Of a DNA stretch of 64,000 bases, positions 1-9,636 are shown piece after piece (position 1 is the first letter of the stretch; every line of letters begins with the position of its first letter). Below the pieces are notes generated by a model that saw nothing but the letters and a program-made list of their open reading frames with translations, was not told the origin of the DNA and ran no database searches. The stretch is from Poriferisodalis sp963663635. GTDB taxonomy: Bacteria; Actinomycetota; Acidimicrobiia; Acidimicrobiales; Poriferisodalaceae. Position numbers and translations under genes: made by a program. The DNA is taken from NCBI GenBank assembly GCA_963663635.2, contig CAXXMY010000006.1, positions 62,001-126,000 of the forward strand, written 5' to 3'.

Positions 1-265
1 GATCTACTTGCAGGTCACGGGCGGAGAGATCACCCAGGCCGACGCCGCCCGGAAGTGGGGGGTCGATGTGTCGACGGTCATCTCCATCCGCCGGACGGTG
101 AAGGACGCGGCGCTGGCTGCGCTGGCCCGCAAGCCGGGTCGGGCGGCCACCGAACGGAACTGGGAGCTCGAAGCGGCCCGGGCAGAGATCGGTCAGCTCA
201 CCGAGGCGATCAAGGTCCAAGCGATCGAGTTGGCCATTGTCCGGGGAAAATCCGGCTGGGACTGA
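1..265 (+). CDS. IS3-family transposase OrfA, 5' partial
   Basis: The reading frame is open to the window edge, so the TTG at 8 is not necessarily the true start. The visible 85 residues hold a helix-turn-helix (TQADAARKWGVDVSTVISIR) followed by a heptad-rich segment (ELEAARAEIGQLTEAI) typical of the OrfA leucine zipper used for multimerisation. In IS3 elements OrfA binds the terminal repeats and, when fused to OrfB by frameshifting, forms the active transposase. The stop is at 263-265, just after a slippery heptamer. Confidence 0.8.
   Translation, partial: IYLQVTGGEITQADAARKWGVDVSTVISIRRTVKDAALAALARKPGRAATERNWELEAARAEIGQLTEAIKVQAIELAIVRGKSGWD
244..250 (+). other. Candidate -1 programmed frameshift heptamer (G GGA AAA)
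   Basis: Read in the OrfA frame these bases are G GGA AAA, which fits the X XXY YYZ rule for -1 slippage. Slipping here moves ribosomes from the OrfA frame, which stops 13 bases later, into the OrfB frame, which stays open to 1323. The OrfB frame has no plausible ATG or GTG near its beginning, so a frameshift is the natural route to OrfAB. The function is inferred; the sequence and phase are directly visible. Confidence 0.6.
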
Positions 266-1323
266 ACGGACCGGTCCCGGCGAGAGTCCCCGCCGAGGTA
301 AAAGAGCTGGTCCTCAACACCGTCGACGACGCCGTTGCCGCCGGGTTCTGGCACACATGGGCCACCGGTGTGTGGCAGGTCTGCGACGACCGGGTGCACC
401 GCTGGCGGGCCCGCCGGCGCGAGCTGGGCACGCTCGAGGATCTCGCCCCGGGCGGCGCGCCGGTGCATGCGGTGCTGGCCGACGAAGTCGCGGAGGTCCT
501 CGCTGTCGCTGAAGAGTGGGGACCGGTCGACCGGTCGCACCGCAAGCTCGCCCACCGCGGTTCCTATGCGGGCCGGGTGTGGGTGGCCCCCTCGACGTTT
601 CGGCGCGTTCTGGCTGCCCACGGGCTTGTGCTGCCCGAACAGCCGCCGACACCACGGCGGCCCAAGACGCCGTGGCCGCACTGGCTGGTCTGGGAACCGA
701 ACAGGATCTGGATCTGGGACGTCACCCACTTCGGGCGGGCCCGGCGCTGCGTGTTCGCCATCGTCGACATGGTCTCGCGCTACTGGATCACCACCCTGGT
801 CTCGACCGAGGAGACCTCCACCCAAGTGCGTGTCGTGTTCGATCAGGCGTTGCTAGCCCAAGATCTCGACGAGCTGCTCACCGACGACCGCCTCGATCTC
901 GACATCGACGACCCCGACCGGCCGATCCTGCTCGCCGTGTCCGACAACGGCCCGGCCATGACCAGCCACGACACCCGCGCCTACATGGCGATGATGGCCA
1001 TCGCCCAGCACCACGGCCGACCCCGCACACCCACCGACCAAGCCTGGATCGAGAGTTTCTTCAGCCACATCAAGCACGAATGGCCCCACCTCGACGACAT
1101 CACCGACCCGGCGCTGCTCGACACAGAGCTGGCACGCATCCGGATCGACTACAACGAAGTCCGGCTGCACGAAGCGATCGGCTACGTCACCCCCGACGAC
1201 GAACACCACCAACGAGGAGAACCGATCCGCGAGGCCCGCCGGCAAGGCCTCCAACGAGCCCGCACACGACGGCTCGACCACAACCGCCGGACCACCACCA
1301 ACAACCCCGAGAACACAGCATGA
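244..1323 (+). CDS. IS3-family transposase OrfB (DDE integrase core), made by -1 frameshift
   Basis: Catalytic domain of the transposase, related to retroviral integrases (rve fold). The acidic triad is visible: Asp in WDVTHFG (codon at 718), Asp in SDNGPAM (943) and Glu in WIESFFSH (1051). The last two are 35 residues apart, the classic D(35)E spacing of IS3. A C-terminal basic tail rich in Arg follows. The frame is intact to the stop at 1321-1323, so the element could still be active if the unseen left end is complete. The start shown is the slippage site, because no independent start codon is convincing. Confidence 0.85.
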   Translation, partial: GKIRLGLNGPVPARVPAEVKELVLNTVDDAVAAGFWHTWATGVWQVCDDRVHRWRARRRELGTLEDLAPGGAPVHAVLADEVAEVLAVAEEWGPVDRSHRKLAHRGSYAGRVWVAPSTFRRVLAAHGLVLPEQPPTPRRPKTPWPHWLVWEPNRIWIWDVTHFGRARRCVFAIVDMVSRYWITTLVSTEETSTQVRVVFDQALLAQDLDELLTDDRLDLDIDDPDRPILLAVSDNGPAMTSHDTRAYMAMMAIAQHHGRPRTPTDQAWIESFFSHIKHEWPHLDDITDPALLDTELARIRIDYNEVRLHEAIGYVTPDDEHHQRGEPIREARRQGLQRARTRRLDHNRRTTTNNPENTA

Positions 1324-1364
1324 CTTGGTTCATTTCTCAGCCGATCTCCGCGGAAGACTCAGAC

Positions 1365-1390
1365 ACACCTCAGTGGCAGTACCGAGGTGT
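1365..1390. terminator. Hairpin between converging IS and molybdenum hydroxylase genes
   Basis: ACACCTC at 1365-1371 pairs with GAGGTGT at 1384-1390 around a 12-base loop. It lies between the OrfB stop and the stop of the opposing gene, where a bidirectional terminator would be expected. There is no T-tract, so the assignment is tentative. It could instead be part of the IS right end. Confidence 0.3.
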
Positions 1391-1419
1391 TGCTGACTCA
1401 GGTCGGTCTCGAAGCAGCG

Positions 1420-3723
1420 TTAGGCGTTCTGCAGGGCTCGCCAGACGTTCTGCGGGCTGCAGGGCATGTCGATGTGGTCGATGCCCAGGTGGGCGACCGC
1501 ATCGCACACGGCGTTGTGCACCGCAGGCGTCGAGCCGATCGTGCCGGACTCGCCGATGCCTTTCGCTCCCAGCGGGTTGCGGGGGCTGGCGGTCTCGGTG
1601 TTGGACACCTCGAAGCTCGGCAGCTCCCGCCGCAGATGGCACCAAATAATCCATCATGCTGGCGTTGAGCGGGTTGGCGTCGTCGTCGTATTGGACGTGC
1701 TCGTACAGCGCCTGCGCGACGCCCTGGGCGATGCCGCCGTGCTGCTGGCCGTTGACGATCAGCGGATTCATGATGGTGCCGCAATCGTCGACGGCGATAT
1801 GGCGGAGCAGCTCGACCTCGCCTGTGTCGCTGTCGATCTCGACGACGGCCACATGGGAGCCGAACGGGAACGTCGAGTCGGTCCCGTCGAAGTTCTCCTC
1901 GGCCATGAGGCCCGCTTCGAGGCCCGACGGCCGGGCAGCGTCGTCGTTGGCCAGCTTGGCGATGTCGGCCCAGCTCACCGAGCTGGTCGGCACTCCCGCA
2001 ACTGCCAGGCCGCCCTCGGCGACCACGATGTCGTCGGCGGAGGCCTCCAACAGGTGAGCAGCGAGCTGCTTGCCCCTCTCGAGCACGGCCTGGCTCGACA
2101 GGTACACCGCCGAGCCGGCCGTCTGCAGCGACCGCGAACCCAACGTGCCGGCGCCCGACGGCACTTCGGCAGTGTCGGCGTCGATGTGGGTCACATCGTC
2201 CATGGAAATGCCGAGCACGCCTTCGACGATCTGGCTGAATGCCGTGTCATGGCCTTGCCCGTGGCTGGAAGTTCCCACACGGATCGTGGCCGAACCGTCT
2301 TCGTGTACCTCAGTGCTGCCGTACTCCACGTGCAGACCCACCGGCGCGGTGATCTCGACATACGACGAGAGGCCGATGCCCAGCAGCTTCGAGTCGCCCG
2401 CATCGCGGCGGGCCTTCTGCTCGGCGCGGAGATCCGTGTAGCCGGATGCCTCGAGCACGGCGTCCAGCGACCGCTCGTACTCGCCTGAGTCGTAGGTCAC
2501 TCCGGTCTGCAACGCCGCGGGGAAGGCGTCGGGCTGGATGTAGTTCTTGCGACGGATCTCCGCGGCGTCCATGCCGATTCGCTTTGGCCGCCTTGTCGAG
2601 GATGCGCTCGACCATCTGGGTGGCCTCGGGCCGTCCCGCGCCCCGGTACGCGCCAATCGGCGTGGTGTTGGTGATGACCGTGTGCGCCTTGAAGTGGATC
2701 GTGGGAATGTCGTACACGGCTTGGGAGAGCATGCCGGTGAGCAGCGGCAGGATCGCCCCGATGACGGGGTACGCACCAGCGTCGGCGACGACGTTTGCCC
2801 GCAGGCCGACGATGCTGCCGTCGTTGCGCACGCCCATCTCGGTGTTCATCACCATGGCGCGGCCTTGGACCATCGAGAGCATGTTCTCGGTGCGGGTCTC
2901 GGTCCAGCGGACCGGACGGCCGAGGGCCTGGGCTGCCTTTCCGGCAATGATGTATTCGACATAGCAGGCCGCCTTCGGTCCGAAGCCGCCGCCGACCCAC
3001 GGGGCGATGACCCGCAGCTGATCGGCTTCGAGGCCGAGTGCGGGAGCGAGCGCATCTCGCATCGAGTGTGCCGCCTGCGTGGACAGGTACAGGGTCATCG
3101 CTCCACCGTCATCGGGAATAGCGACACAGCCATTCGGCTCCATCGGGACGCCGGCGAGCCGTTGGGTGACGATGCGCTCAGACACCACTGCGTCGGCACC
3201 CTCAAACGGATCGTTCGCGTCCTGCACTTCGTCCTCGGGGGCGATGTGCGCGAAGCACACATTGGATTCCTGGCTCTCCCACACGACCGGCGAGTCAGAC
3301 GACAGAGCGGCCTCGATGTCCGAGACGATGGGCAGTGAGCTGTACTCGACGCTGACCATCTCCGCGGCATCGGATCCTTGGCTCTGCGTCTCGGCCACCA
3401 CCGCCGCCACGAGGTCACCGACGTAGCGGACCCGGCTCGCCGCCAGCGGGGGGGCGATTGAACGCAGGGTCAATCATCGGGAAACCTTGGAAGGCGTCCA
3501 TAGGAAGGCTGTCTGCTGTGTAGACGGCCAGAACGCCGGGCATGGGTTCGGCTTCGGAGGTGTCGATCGAGGTGATCTCGGCGTGCGCTTCTGAAGAACG
3601 CACGAAAATCACCTGGGCGGCGTCGATGTCCAAGTCGTCCACGTAGTGGTTGGATCCGGTCAGCAGGCCAGGATCTTCCTTGCGCTGGACGGGATTTCCC
3701 AGAATCGAACCAGATGCGGCCAT
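1420..3723 (-). pseudogene. Molybdopterin-binding large subunit of a xanthine dehydrogenase/CO dehydrogenase-type hydroxylase (form II CoxL-like), three frameshifts
   Basis: Joining three frames gives a near-complete protein of about 766 residues. The start is MAASGSILGNPV at 3723 and the end is WRALQNA at 1420. Visible motifs are the molybdopterin segment WVGGGFGPKA, AYRGAGR (the form II signature; true CO dehydrogenases carry AYRCSFR) and the C-terminal GIGESG with the catalytic Glu. The frame is lost at about 3447 (seven C/G instead of six), about 2583 (AAA instead of AA) and about 1627 (GGG instead of GG). Each is a single-base insertion in a homopolymer, and removing them restores the family sequence. 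No medium (FAD) or small (2Fe-2S) subunit gene is visible beside it. It is either decaying after the nearby IS insertion or carries assembly errors. The substrate is unknown. Confidence 0.8.
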
Positions 3724-3892
3724 CGCTTGCCCCCTTGTGGTGGGCGCCTACGGTGCCGGGCGCCCCTTCTGTTTTTCGATTGCGCGCCCGGCCGCATTCG
3801 GCGTCCCGGCGTCAGCCGCGACAGTAGCCCAACAGCGCTGACGGCCTGTGCGCCGCAGTGGGGCCGCGACGGTGCCGTTGCAAGCCTGCGCG

Positions 3893-4699
3893 TCAGGCGC
3901 TAGCGGCACCGCCGGCGTCGAGCGATGCGACCCAGCTTGCGACCGTCTGCGCGGCAAGTTTGGGGTTCTCGCACATCCACCAGTGGCCCACATCGGCCAG
4001 CTCGACCACCTGCGCTCCAGCCCGTTCGGCGCAGCGCCGGTGCTTTCGATCCCCGCCGGTGAAGTGGTCGCCGGTTGCGAGAATGCACAGTCCTGGCCGG
4101 GCTGCAGCAGCTTCGAGACCCTCACCCAGACGGGCCATCGCCGGCTGGGCGGCGTCGCGGTACAGCGCCAGAATGCTGGCCCCCATGTGGGCGTTGATAT
4201 GCGGCACGAGGGCGGTGGCGACCTCGGTGCCCATGCCCATGCCGGCATAGAACGGAATGCGCTGATCGTCGGGGCGGCTGATCATGCGCTCGATCGATGC
4301 CTCCCCGTCGGGTGATTGCCACACCTGAGCGGCGTCATGCCATTCGTAGTCACGGTCGAACAGACCGATCATGTCGATGCACCACGAGCGGATCAGGTCG
4401 GGCCGCTCCATCGCAATGCGCATGACGTGTCCGCCGCCCCAGTCGTGCCCCAGCAAATCGACGGGGCCGCCGTCAGGGCGGGCACTGAGCAACTCAAGCT
4501 CGTCGACGAGCCAGTCGCGGTACTCCGCCATCGTCGCCCCGAAGCCATCGGGTACTGGTGCGCCGAAGCCCGGCGGCGACAGCGCAACCACCTCGATGCC
4601 GTCGCCCTCGATGCCATTGTCGCGCTCGGTCAGCGCGGCGCACATCGGATCCCAGATGGCGGGTGTCTCAGGGTTGCCGTGGACAAGTACGAGGGTCAC
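3893..4699 (-). CDS. Alpha/beta hydrolase, epoxide hydrolase/haloalkane dehalogenase type
   Basis: A 268-residue single-domain hydrolase. The oxyanion-hole motif HGNP is at residues 7-10. The nucleophile elbow is GHDWGG with Asp86 rather than Ser, which points to the epoxide hydrolase or haloalkane dehalogenase side of the superfamily. A C-terminal DVGHWW supplies the catalytic His near 239. It starts with ATG at 4699. It lies 43 bases downstream of the large hydantoinase gene on the same strand, so the two may be co-transcribed. The substrate cannot be read from sequence. Confidence 0.8.
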   Translation of the reverse strand: MTLVLVHGNPETPAIWDPMCAALTERDNGIEGDGIEVVALSPPGFGAPVPDGFGATMAEYRDWLVDELELLSARPDGGPVDLLGHDWGGGHVMRIAMERPDLIRSWCIDMIGLFDRDYEWHDAAQVWQSPDGEASIERMISRPDDQRIPFYAGMGMGTEVATALVPHINAHMGASILALYRDAAQPAMARLGEGLEAAAARPGLCILATGDHFTGGDRKHRRCAERAGAQVVELADVGHWWMCENPKLAAQTVASWVASLDAGGAASA

Positions 4700-4742
4700 G
4701 GGGCCAGTTTGGCGCAGCGCCGCTCGGGGGTGTCGAGCCTTC

Positions 4743-7700
4743 TCAGGCGTCGGCGAGTGCGGGGCGCGGGTCGGCCCGCAGATTCGCCGTGGCGTCGACG
4801 TCGATCGATCGACCGCCCTCGGCTATGACAACGCCGTAGTCGCAGCGCGCACGCTCGACACTGACCACGTCGTCCATGACGTCTCGCAGCACGGCGTCGG
4901 GCTCCCGTTCGAACGGATCGCCCCAGCCGCCACCGCCGGGCGTATCGGCGATCATGCGAGCCGGGCCCAGACGCTGGACGCCGTACTTGGGCGGCACGAA
5001 TGTCGGGCCGTCGACCTCATTGTTGACGGGCACGATCCATTCCAGGCCGACGCCGCCGGTGCCGCCGCCGCGCACACCGTGGCCCGAAGGCGTGTCGAGT
5101 CCTTCGGCTCGGTACGACCAGGTGGCGGGTTCGAGGATGTCGGCCTCGTAGCGCACGCCGGTGCCGCCGCGCCGTTGGCCCGCTCCGGCGTTGTCGCAGC
5201 GCTGCTCGTGGCGGATGTAGCGCACCGGATACATCTGCTCGTGGAACTCCAGATTCGGCAGGTCGAGCCCGCCGAGGGTGATGAGGTGACCCATCTGCGG
5301 GAAGCCGTCCCGCTCGGCAGTGGCGCCCGGCGTGGCCATCGCGTGCCACTGGTACATCACCCAGGTGGTGCCGTCGTCGCGGCGCCCCGTAACGTGGCCG
5401 TGCATCGTCTTGGACCACGCTGCGCATGCCCGATCAGGATCCGCCTGCGCGAGCGCCTGCCACACGGCAATCACGATCTCATGTGCGACGAACACCGTGT
5501 TCATCGTCATCGGGGCAGGCGGCAGGGCGTTCACGATGCTGCCCTCGGGAGCGATGATCCGCAGGGACCGGTACGTGCCCTCGTTGCGGGGGATCGACGT
5601 GTCGAAGAATGACGACACGGCCAGGTACACCGACGAATAGGTGTTTGCCACCGAGCTGTTCTTGAAGCCCTTGATCTGGGGGTCGGTGCCGGTGAAGTCC
5701 AGCGTCATCTCGTCGCCATCGACGGTGAGCTGCACGCGCACCGCAATGTCCGCGGGGCCGAAGCAGTCGTTGTCGGTGCGGTCCTCGCCGTAGTAGGTGC
5801 CGTCGGGCAGTTCGGTGATGGCCGCACGCATGCGCCGCTCACCGTGAGTGAGCACACCGTCGAGATACGCCAGGTACGGACCTGTGCCCAGTTCGACAAC
5901 GAGGCCGAGCACCCTTTCCGCGCCGATCCGAGTCGAACCCAGCATGGCCAGCAGGTCGCCGTCGAGCAGCTCTGGCGTCCGGCAGTTGATGAGCAGCAGC
6001 TCCCAGAGGTCGTCTCGGACCTTGCCGGCTTCGATCAGCTTCATGACCGGCAGCCGGATGCCTTCTTGCCAGATCTCGGTCGCCTCAGGGTTATAGGTGC
6101 CGGCGAGGCCCCCGCCGATGTCGGACTGGTGGGCGCGGTTGCAGCAGAACCCCACGAGCATCGGCTCGCCGGCGTCGCTGTCGCCAGCGTCGTTGCCATC
6201 AGTGCTGCGTGCCTGCTCGCCCTCACGGGCGACGAAGACCGGCCTGGCTATGACCCAGTCGGGCAGGTGGTTGCCGCCGGCCACGTAGGGATCCGACAGC
6301 AGGAATACGTCCTCGGGGTTGATGCGGCCCTCCCAACGCTTGAGCAGGGCGCGGACGGCGAAACCGCCTCCACCGGTGTGGATCGGGATGCCGTCGGCGT
6401 TGGCGACGAGCGTCCCGTCCGGCGTCGTGACGTAGCAGGAGAAATCGTGACTCTGGCTGAAGATGGTGCTGCGAGCCGTGCGCGTCATCACCCAGCCCAT
6501 GTGCTTGCTGATCTGGTCGAGTCGGTTCTGCATGACCGCCAGCACGATGGGATCCAGTTCCGCCGCCGCCGCTCCGTTGGCTTGGCTGCGGCTTCGGCCC
6601 GACTGCACGCTGCGAGACACCGACGCGTCACCCGGCGCGGACTCGCTCGCATCTTCGTCGGCGGGGGCGAGATCGATGAACAGATCTCCGTTGGCGTCCA
6701 CCCACAACCGGTCCCCGGGACGAGCGACGACCGTCGTGGTGAGTTCCTCGACGAGCGCCGGACCGTCGATCGTGTGACCGCGCCGCAGCAGGTCGCCGTC
6801 GAACACGGGCGTGTCGCACCAGCCGAACGGCCCATGCCACACCGAACGCGTCTCGATGGGCTGAGGCTCGCCGGTCGCTGCGGAGGTTTCGGTTGTTGCG
6901 ACGTCGCCGGTGGAGGCGCGTGCGACGAGGCGGAGCGAGGCCACCATGATCGTGCCGTCGGACTGGACGTGCCCGTACAGGCGCTGATACTCGGCCTCGA
7001 ACGCTGAGCGAACTGCGGCAGCGTCGACCGTGGACCCGCTCCCGGTGGGCCCGGGCTCGCCGTGAGCGGGAACTCGAATCGACCAGAGCTGGCCGGGGTG
7101 GTGCAGTTCCAGTTCGCAGTCGAGCGTCACGTCGTCCGCCGCGAAGCCCTCGCCGCTCATCACATCGAGCGCTTGCGCGCGCAGGGCCTCGAAACCTGCG
7201 TCGATCTCGGCGAGGTCCAGCTCGTCCAGCGAGCCCATCAAGAAACGGGTGAAGTCCTGGCGCACGTCGGAGTGCAGCATCCCGATCGCGCAGAGTGCAC
7301 CCGCATCGCGGGGCACGTAGACGCGGTCGCAGCCAAGGCCTGCGGCGACCGAGGCGCCGTGCATTGGTCCGGCGCCTCCCGCAGCCACCATCGTGAACCG
7401 TCGCGGCGAGTGTCCCCGTTCGATCGAGATGTGCTCGGTTGCGCTGAGCAGGTGCTGTTCGACGACCTCGACGACGCCTGCCGCTGCCTCAGTGATCGTC
7501 ATGCCGAGCGGTTCGGCCACGTGAACGCGGATTGCTTCGCGGGCTGCGTCAATGTCGAGATCCAAGGTGCCGCCGGCGGACTTGCCGGGACGCAGGCGGC
7601 CGAGGACCAACTGGGCATCGGTGACGGTCGGCAGTGTGCCGCCGTGTCCGTAGCAGGCTGGACCGGGATCAGCGCCGGCGCCCTGCGGTCCCACGTACAG

Positions 7701-8897
7701 CAGGCCGGCCTCGTCGACTCCCGCGATGGTCCCACCACCTGCGCCGATCGTGTGGATGTCGATGGCCGGGGTGGAGACGTGATAGCCCGCGATCATGATG
7801 TCGTCGCGGGTGTCCACCTCGCAGCCCGACATGAGCAGCACATCGCACGAGGTTCCCCCGATCTCCATCGAGATGAGGTTTCCGGGCAGAGCGGAACTGT
7901 GCGCATCTTTGCCGCCTGGAACGGCATTCTTGCCATCAGAAAGCGTCGAAGCGTGTGTGTCGCTGGTCAGGGCGGCATCCACGGCATCGCGGTACAGGTT
8001 CAGCGCGCCGACCGCGGCTGCGGGGCCGCTCAGCAGCAGGTTCACGGGCCGCTCGGATACCTGATCGACAGACGCAGCACCACCGTTCGACTGCACGAGC
8101 AGGATCGCGTGACGCAATCCAGCTGCCGCGAGCTCATCGTTCAGCGAACGCAGGTAGGACACGATCTTCGGTGACAGCGAGGCGTTCACGACGGCGGTGG
8201 AGGTGCGCTCGTACTCGCCCATCAGCGGCGAGACAGCAGCCGAGGTCGTCACCCACGTGCCATCCCACTGCTCACGCACGGCTTCGGCAGCGGCTTGCTC
8301 GTGTGAGTCGTTCACGAAAGAGTTCATGAACGCAATGGCGATCGCCTCGACGTTGTGGCTTGCGAATTGCTCGAGCACCGAGTCGAGATCGTTCAGGTCC
8401 ACGGGCTGGTGCTCAGTGCCGTCGGAGTCGATGCGTCCAGGAACCGTGGCGCGCAGATACCGGGGCACCAGCACCGGCGCGTACGGGGCACGGTGGTTCC
8501 ACTGGTCCTCGCGCATCCCGCGGCGGATCTCCAGCGTGTCGCGGAATCCCTCGGTCCCGATCAGCCCGACGACGGCGCCCGTGCCCTCGAGCATGGTGTT
8601 GGTGGCGACGGTCGAGCCGTGGACGAACAGCGAGCAGCCGGTGAGCACATCGCCCAGCGGCATGCCGAGATCCACGGCGACGCGGGCAAGTGCCGCGTGC
8701 ACTCCCCGGCTGGGATCTGCAGGCACTGAGGGCACCTTCGCCACCCACGTTGCGCCTCGCGCATCGGCTAGGACCACGTCGGTGAAGGTGCCTCCGACAT
8801 CCACGCCGATTCGCCATGGCGCGGTGGGTCGCCCCGGTGGGCGGGCAGTACCGCCAGTAGAGCTGTCGCTTGCAGGAGTCGTGGTGGACTTGCTCAC
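4743..8897 (-). CDS. Fused hydantoinase A/B (5-oxoprolinase family)
   Basis: A very large protein of about 1384 residues from the GTG at 8897. An in-frame upstream ATG at 8999 would add 34 Cys-rich, low-conservation residues. The N-terminal half is HyuA: an actin-like ATPase fold opening with GVDVGGTFTDVV and containing EIGGTSCDV and GAGGGTIA. The C-terminal half, from about residue 755, is HyuB, beginning ELDPIVLAVMQNRLDQISKH and containing a DPYVAGGNHLPD segment. Such pairs hydrolyse 5-oxoproline, hydantoins or related lactams with ATP, usually as two polypeptides. Here they are fused, as in the longer 5-oxoprolinases. The 4.2-kb frame is intact. The amidases and CoA-transferases nearby suggest a role in degrading cyclic amides; the exact lactam is unknown. 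Confidence 0.85.
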   Translation of the reverse strand: MSKSTTTPASDSSTGGTARPPGRPTAPWRIGVDVGGTFTDVVLADARGATWVAKVPSVPADPSRGVHAALARVAVDLGMPLGDVLTGCSLFVHGSTVATNTMLEGTGAVVGLIGTEGFRDTLEIRRGMREDQWNHRAPYAPVLVPRYLRATVPGRIDSDGTEHQPVDLNDLDSVLEQFASHNVEAIAIAFMNSFVNDSHEQAAAEAVREQWDGTWVTTSAAVSPLMGEYERTSTAVVNASLSPKIVSYLRSLNDELAAAGLRHAILLVQSNGGAASVDQVSERPVNLLLSGPAAAVGALNLYRDAVDAALTSDTHASTLSDGKNAVPGGKDAHSSALPGNLISMEIGGTSCDVLLMSGCEVDTRDDIMIAGYHVSTPAIDIHTIGAGGGTIAGVDEAGLLYVGPQGAGADPGPACYGHGGTLPTVTDAQLVLGRLRPGKSAGGTLDLDIDAAREAIRVHVAEPLGMTITEAAAGVVEVVEQHLLSATEHISIERGHSPRRFTMVAAGGAGPMHGASVAAGLGCDRVYVPRDAGALCAIGMLHSDVRQDFTRFLMGSLDELDLAEIDAGFEALRAQALDVMSGEGFAADDVTLDCELELHHPGQLWSIRVPAHGEPGPTGSGSTVDAAAVRSAFEAEYQRLYGHVQSDGTIMVASLRLVARASTGDVATTETSAATGEPQPIETRSVWHGPFGWCDTPVFDGDLLRRGHTIDGPALVEELTTTVVARPGDRLWVDANGDLFIDLAPADEDASESAPGDASVSRSVQSGRSRSQANGAAAAELDPIVLAVMQNRLDQISKHMGWVMTRTARSTIFSQSHDFSCYVTTPDGTLVANADGIPIHTGGGGFAVRALLKRWEGRINPEDVFLLSDPYVAGGNHLPDWVIARPVFVAREGEQARSTDGNDAGDSDAGEPMLVGFCCNRAHQSDIGGGLAGTYNPEATEIWQEGIRLPVMKLIEAGKVRDDLWELLLINCRTPELLDGDLLAMLGSTRIGAERVLGLVVELGTGPYLAYLDGVLTHGERRMRAAITELPDGTYYGEDRTDNDCFGPADIAVRVQLTVDGDEMTLDFTGTDPQIKGFKNSSVANTYSSVYLAVSSFFDTSIPRNEGTYRSLRIIAPEGSIVNALPPAPMTMNTVFVAHEIVIAVWQALAQADPDRACAAWSKTMHGHVTGRRDDGTTWVMYQWHAMATPGATAERDGFPQMGHLITLGGLDLPNLEFHEQMYPVRYIRHEQRCDNAGAGQRRGGTGVRYEADILEPATWSYRAEGLDTPSGHGVRGGGTGGVGLEWIVPVNNEVDGPTFVPPKYGVQRLGPARMIADTPGGGGWGDPFEREPDAVLRDVMDDVVSVERARCDYGVVIAEGGRSIDVDATANLRADPRPALADA

Positions 8898-9047
8898 ACG
8901 CCCAGTCTCGCACCCTTGGCCTCGACTCGGCTCACGAAACCCGCAGTCGCACTCGCGGCACAGCACGCGCTGCCCGTCGGGCGTCTGCACACGCATCAAA
9001 TGTGATGAGTCAGTCGTTGTATTCGGTGACAGGGTGACAAGTGGATG

Positions 9048-9419
9048 TCACGCAATGGGCAAGTGAATTGAGTCGAGGGATTGACCTGTGATCCGCCTAT
9101 GGCCATACCGCTGCGCGTTCAGGCTTGGAGCGTCGATGACGTATTTTCGCGTTAGGTATTTTAGAATCTCGGCGAGTGTCCGGCCTTCGGACTGAACCAC
9201 GACTTCGCCGTCCTCATCTATCTCAAATGCCCGCAACAAGGTCGTGACCAGAGAACTGCGCATTACCGAGAGACGCCCGATACTGGCAGCCGTGCCAATG
9301 AACGGTGTGTCCGGTAGGAGCACTTTCAGGTTCTGGAACGCTTGTAGAGCCAGACCATTATCGAGATCTCGTTCTTTACATACCTCTGCCAAGAATTCTG
9401 AGCCAGTGTCCTCGTCCAT
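9048..9419 (-). CDS. Hypothetical protein in an AT-richer segment
   Basis: A protein of about 123 residues from ATG 9419, or 128 from TTG 9434. It is rich in Leu and acidic residues, has no membrane segment, and contains EILKYLTRKYVIDAP near the C-terminus. I do not recognise a family. The surrounding 9.05-9.5 kb is visibly less GC-rich than its neighbours, suggesting separate acquisition. The TTG start is disfavoured because a 19-base palindrome covers it, which would fit an operator in front of the ATG. Confidence 0.45.
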   Translation of the reverse strand: MDEDTGSEFLAEVCKERDLDNGLALQAFQNLKVLLPDTPFIGTAASIGRLSVMRSSLVTTLLRAFEIDEDGEVVVQSEGRTLAEILKYLTRKYVIDAPSLNAQRYGHRRITGQSLDSIHLPIA

Positions 9420-9432
9420 GATGAGCGTTGGC

Positions 9433-9451
9433 AACGGTCATCATGACCGTT
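9433..9451. promoter_or_regulatory. 19-base palindrome, possible operator
   Basis: AACGGTCATCATGACCGTT is a perfect inverted repeat around one central base. It lies 13 bases in front of the ATG of the small hypothetical gene at 9419. Its position and symmetry suit binding of a dimeric regulator, possibly autoregulation by the small protein. It is also about 185 bases upstream of the aminotransferase gene on the other strand. Confidence 0.45.
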
Positions 9452-9636
9452 CACTTGCAACCACCGATGGAGTTCGCCCGGTGACGCGCACGGCCAGAGC
9501 GGATATTTTCGAACGCCGTGCGGTCGTGTGAGGAACCATACGTCAGGCGCCTATCTGACCTTGCGTGGCCGCAAGACGCGACGCCTTCGGGAGACCGGTG
9601 CCAGACTTGGCCAATGTTCGAACACGCTTTGCGCCC

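Larger units (their letters stand above)
1..1323 (+). mobile_element. IS3-family insertion sequence, left end outside the window
   Basis: The two overlapping frames encode an IS3-type OrfA and OrfB transposase pair. The left terminal repeat and the start of OrfA lie before base 1. The right terminal repeat must fall between the OrfB stop at 1323 and the next gene's end at 1420, but it cannot be placed without the left end. The element sits directly against the 3' end of a broken molybdenum hydroxylase gene. Confidence 0.8.

Noticed and set aside
55..243. Independent OrfB start inside OrfA
   Set aside because: Codons 55-243 in that frame are Arg/Gly-rich out-of-frame readings of OrfA; family-like sequence only begins after the slippery heptamer.
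4743..8999. N-terminal Cys-rich extension of the hydantoinase as a zinc-binding domain
   Set aside because: The 34 residues before the GTG at 8897 have four Cys but no conserved spacing and no ribosome site; probably untranslated.
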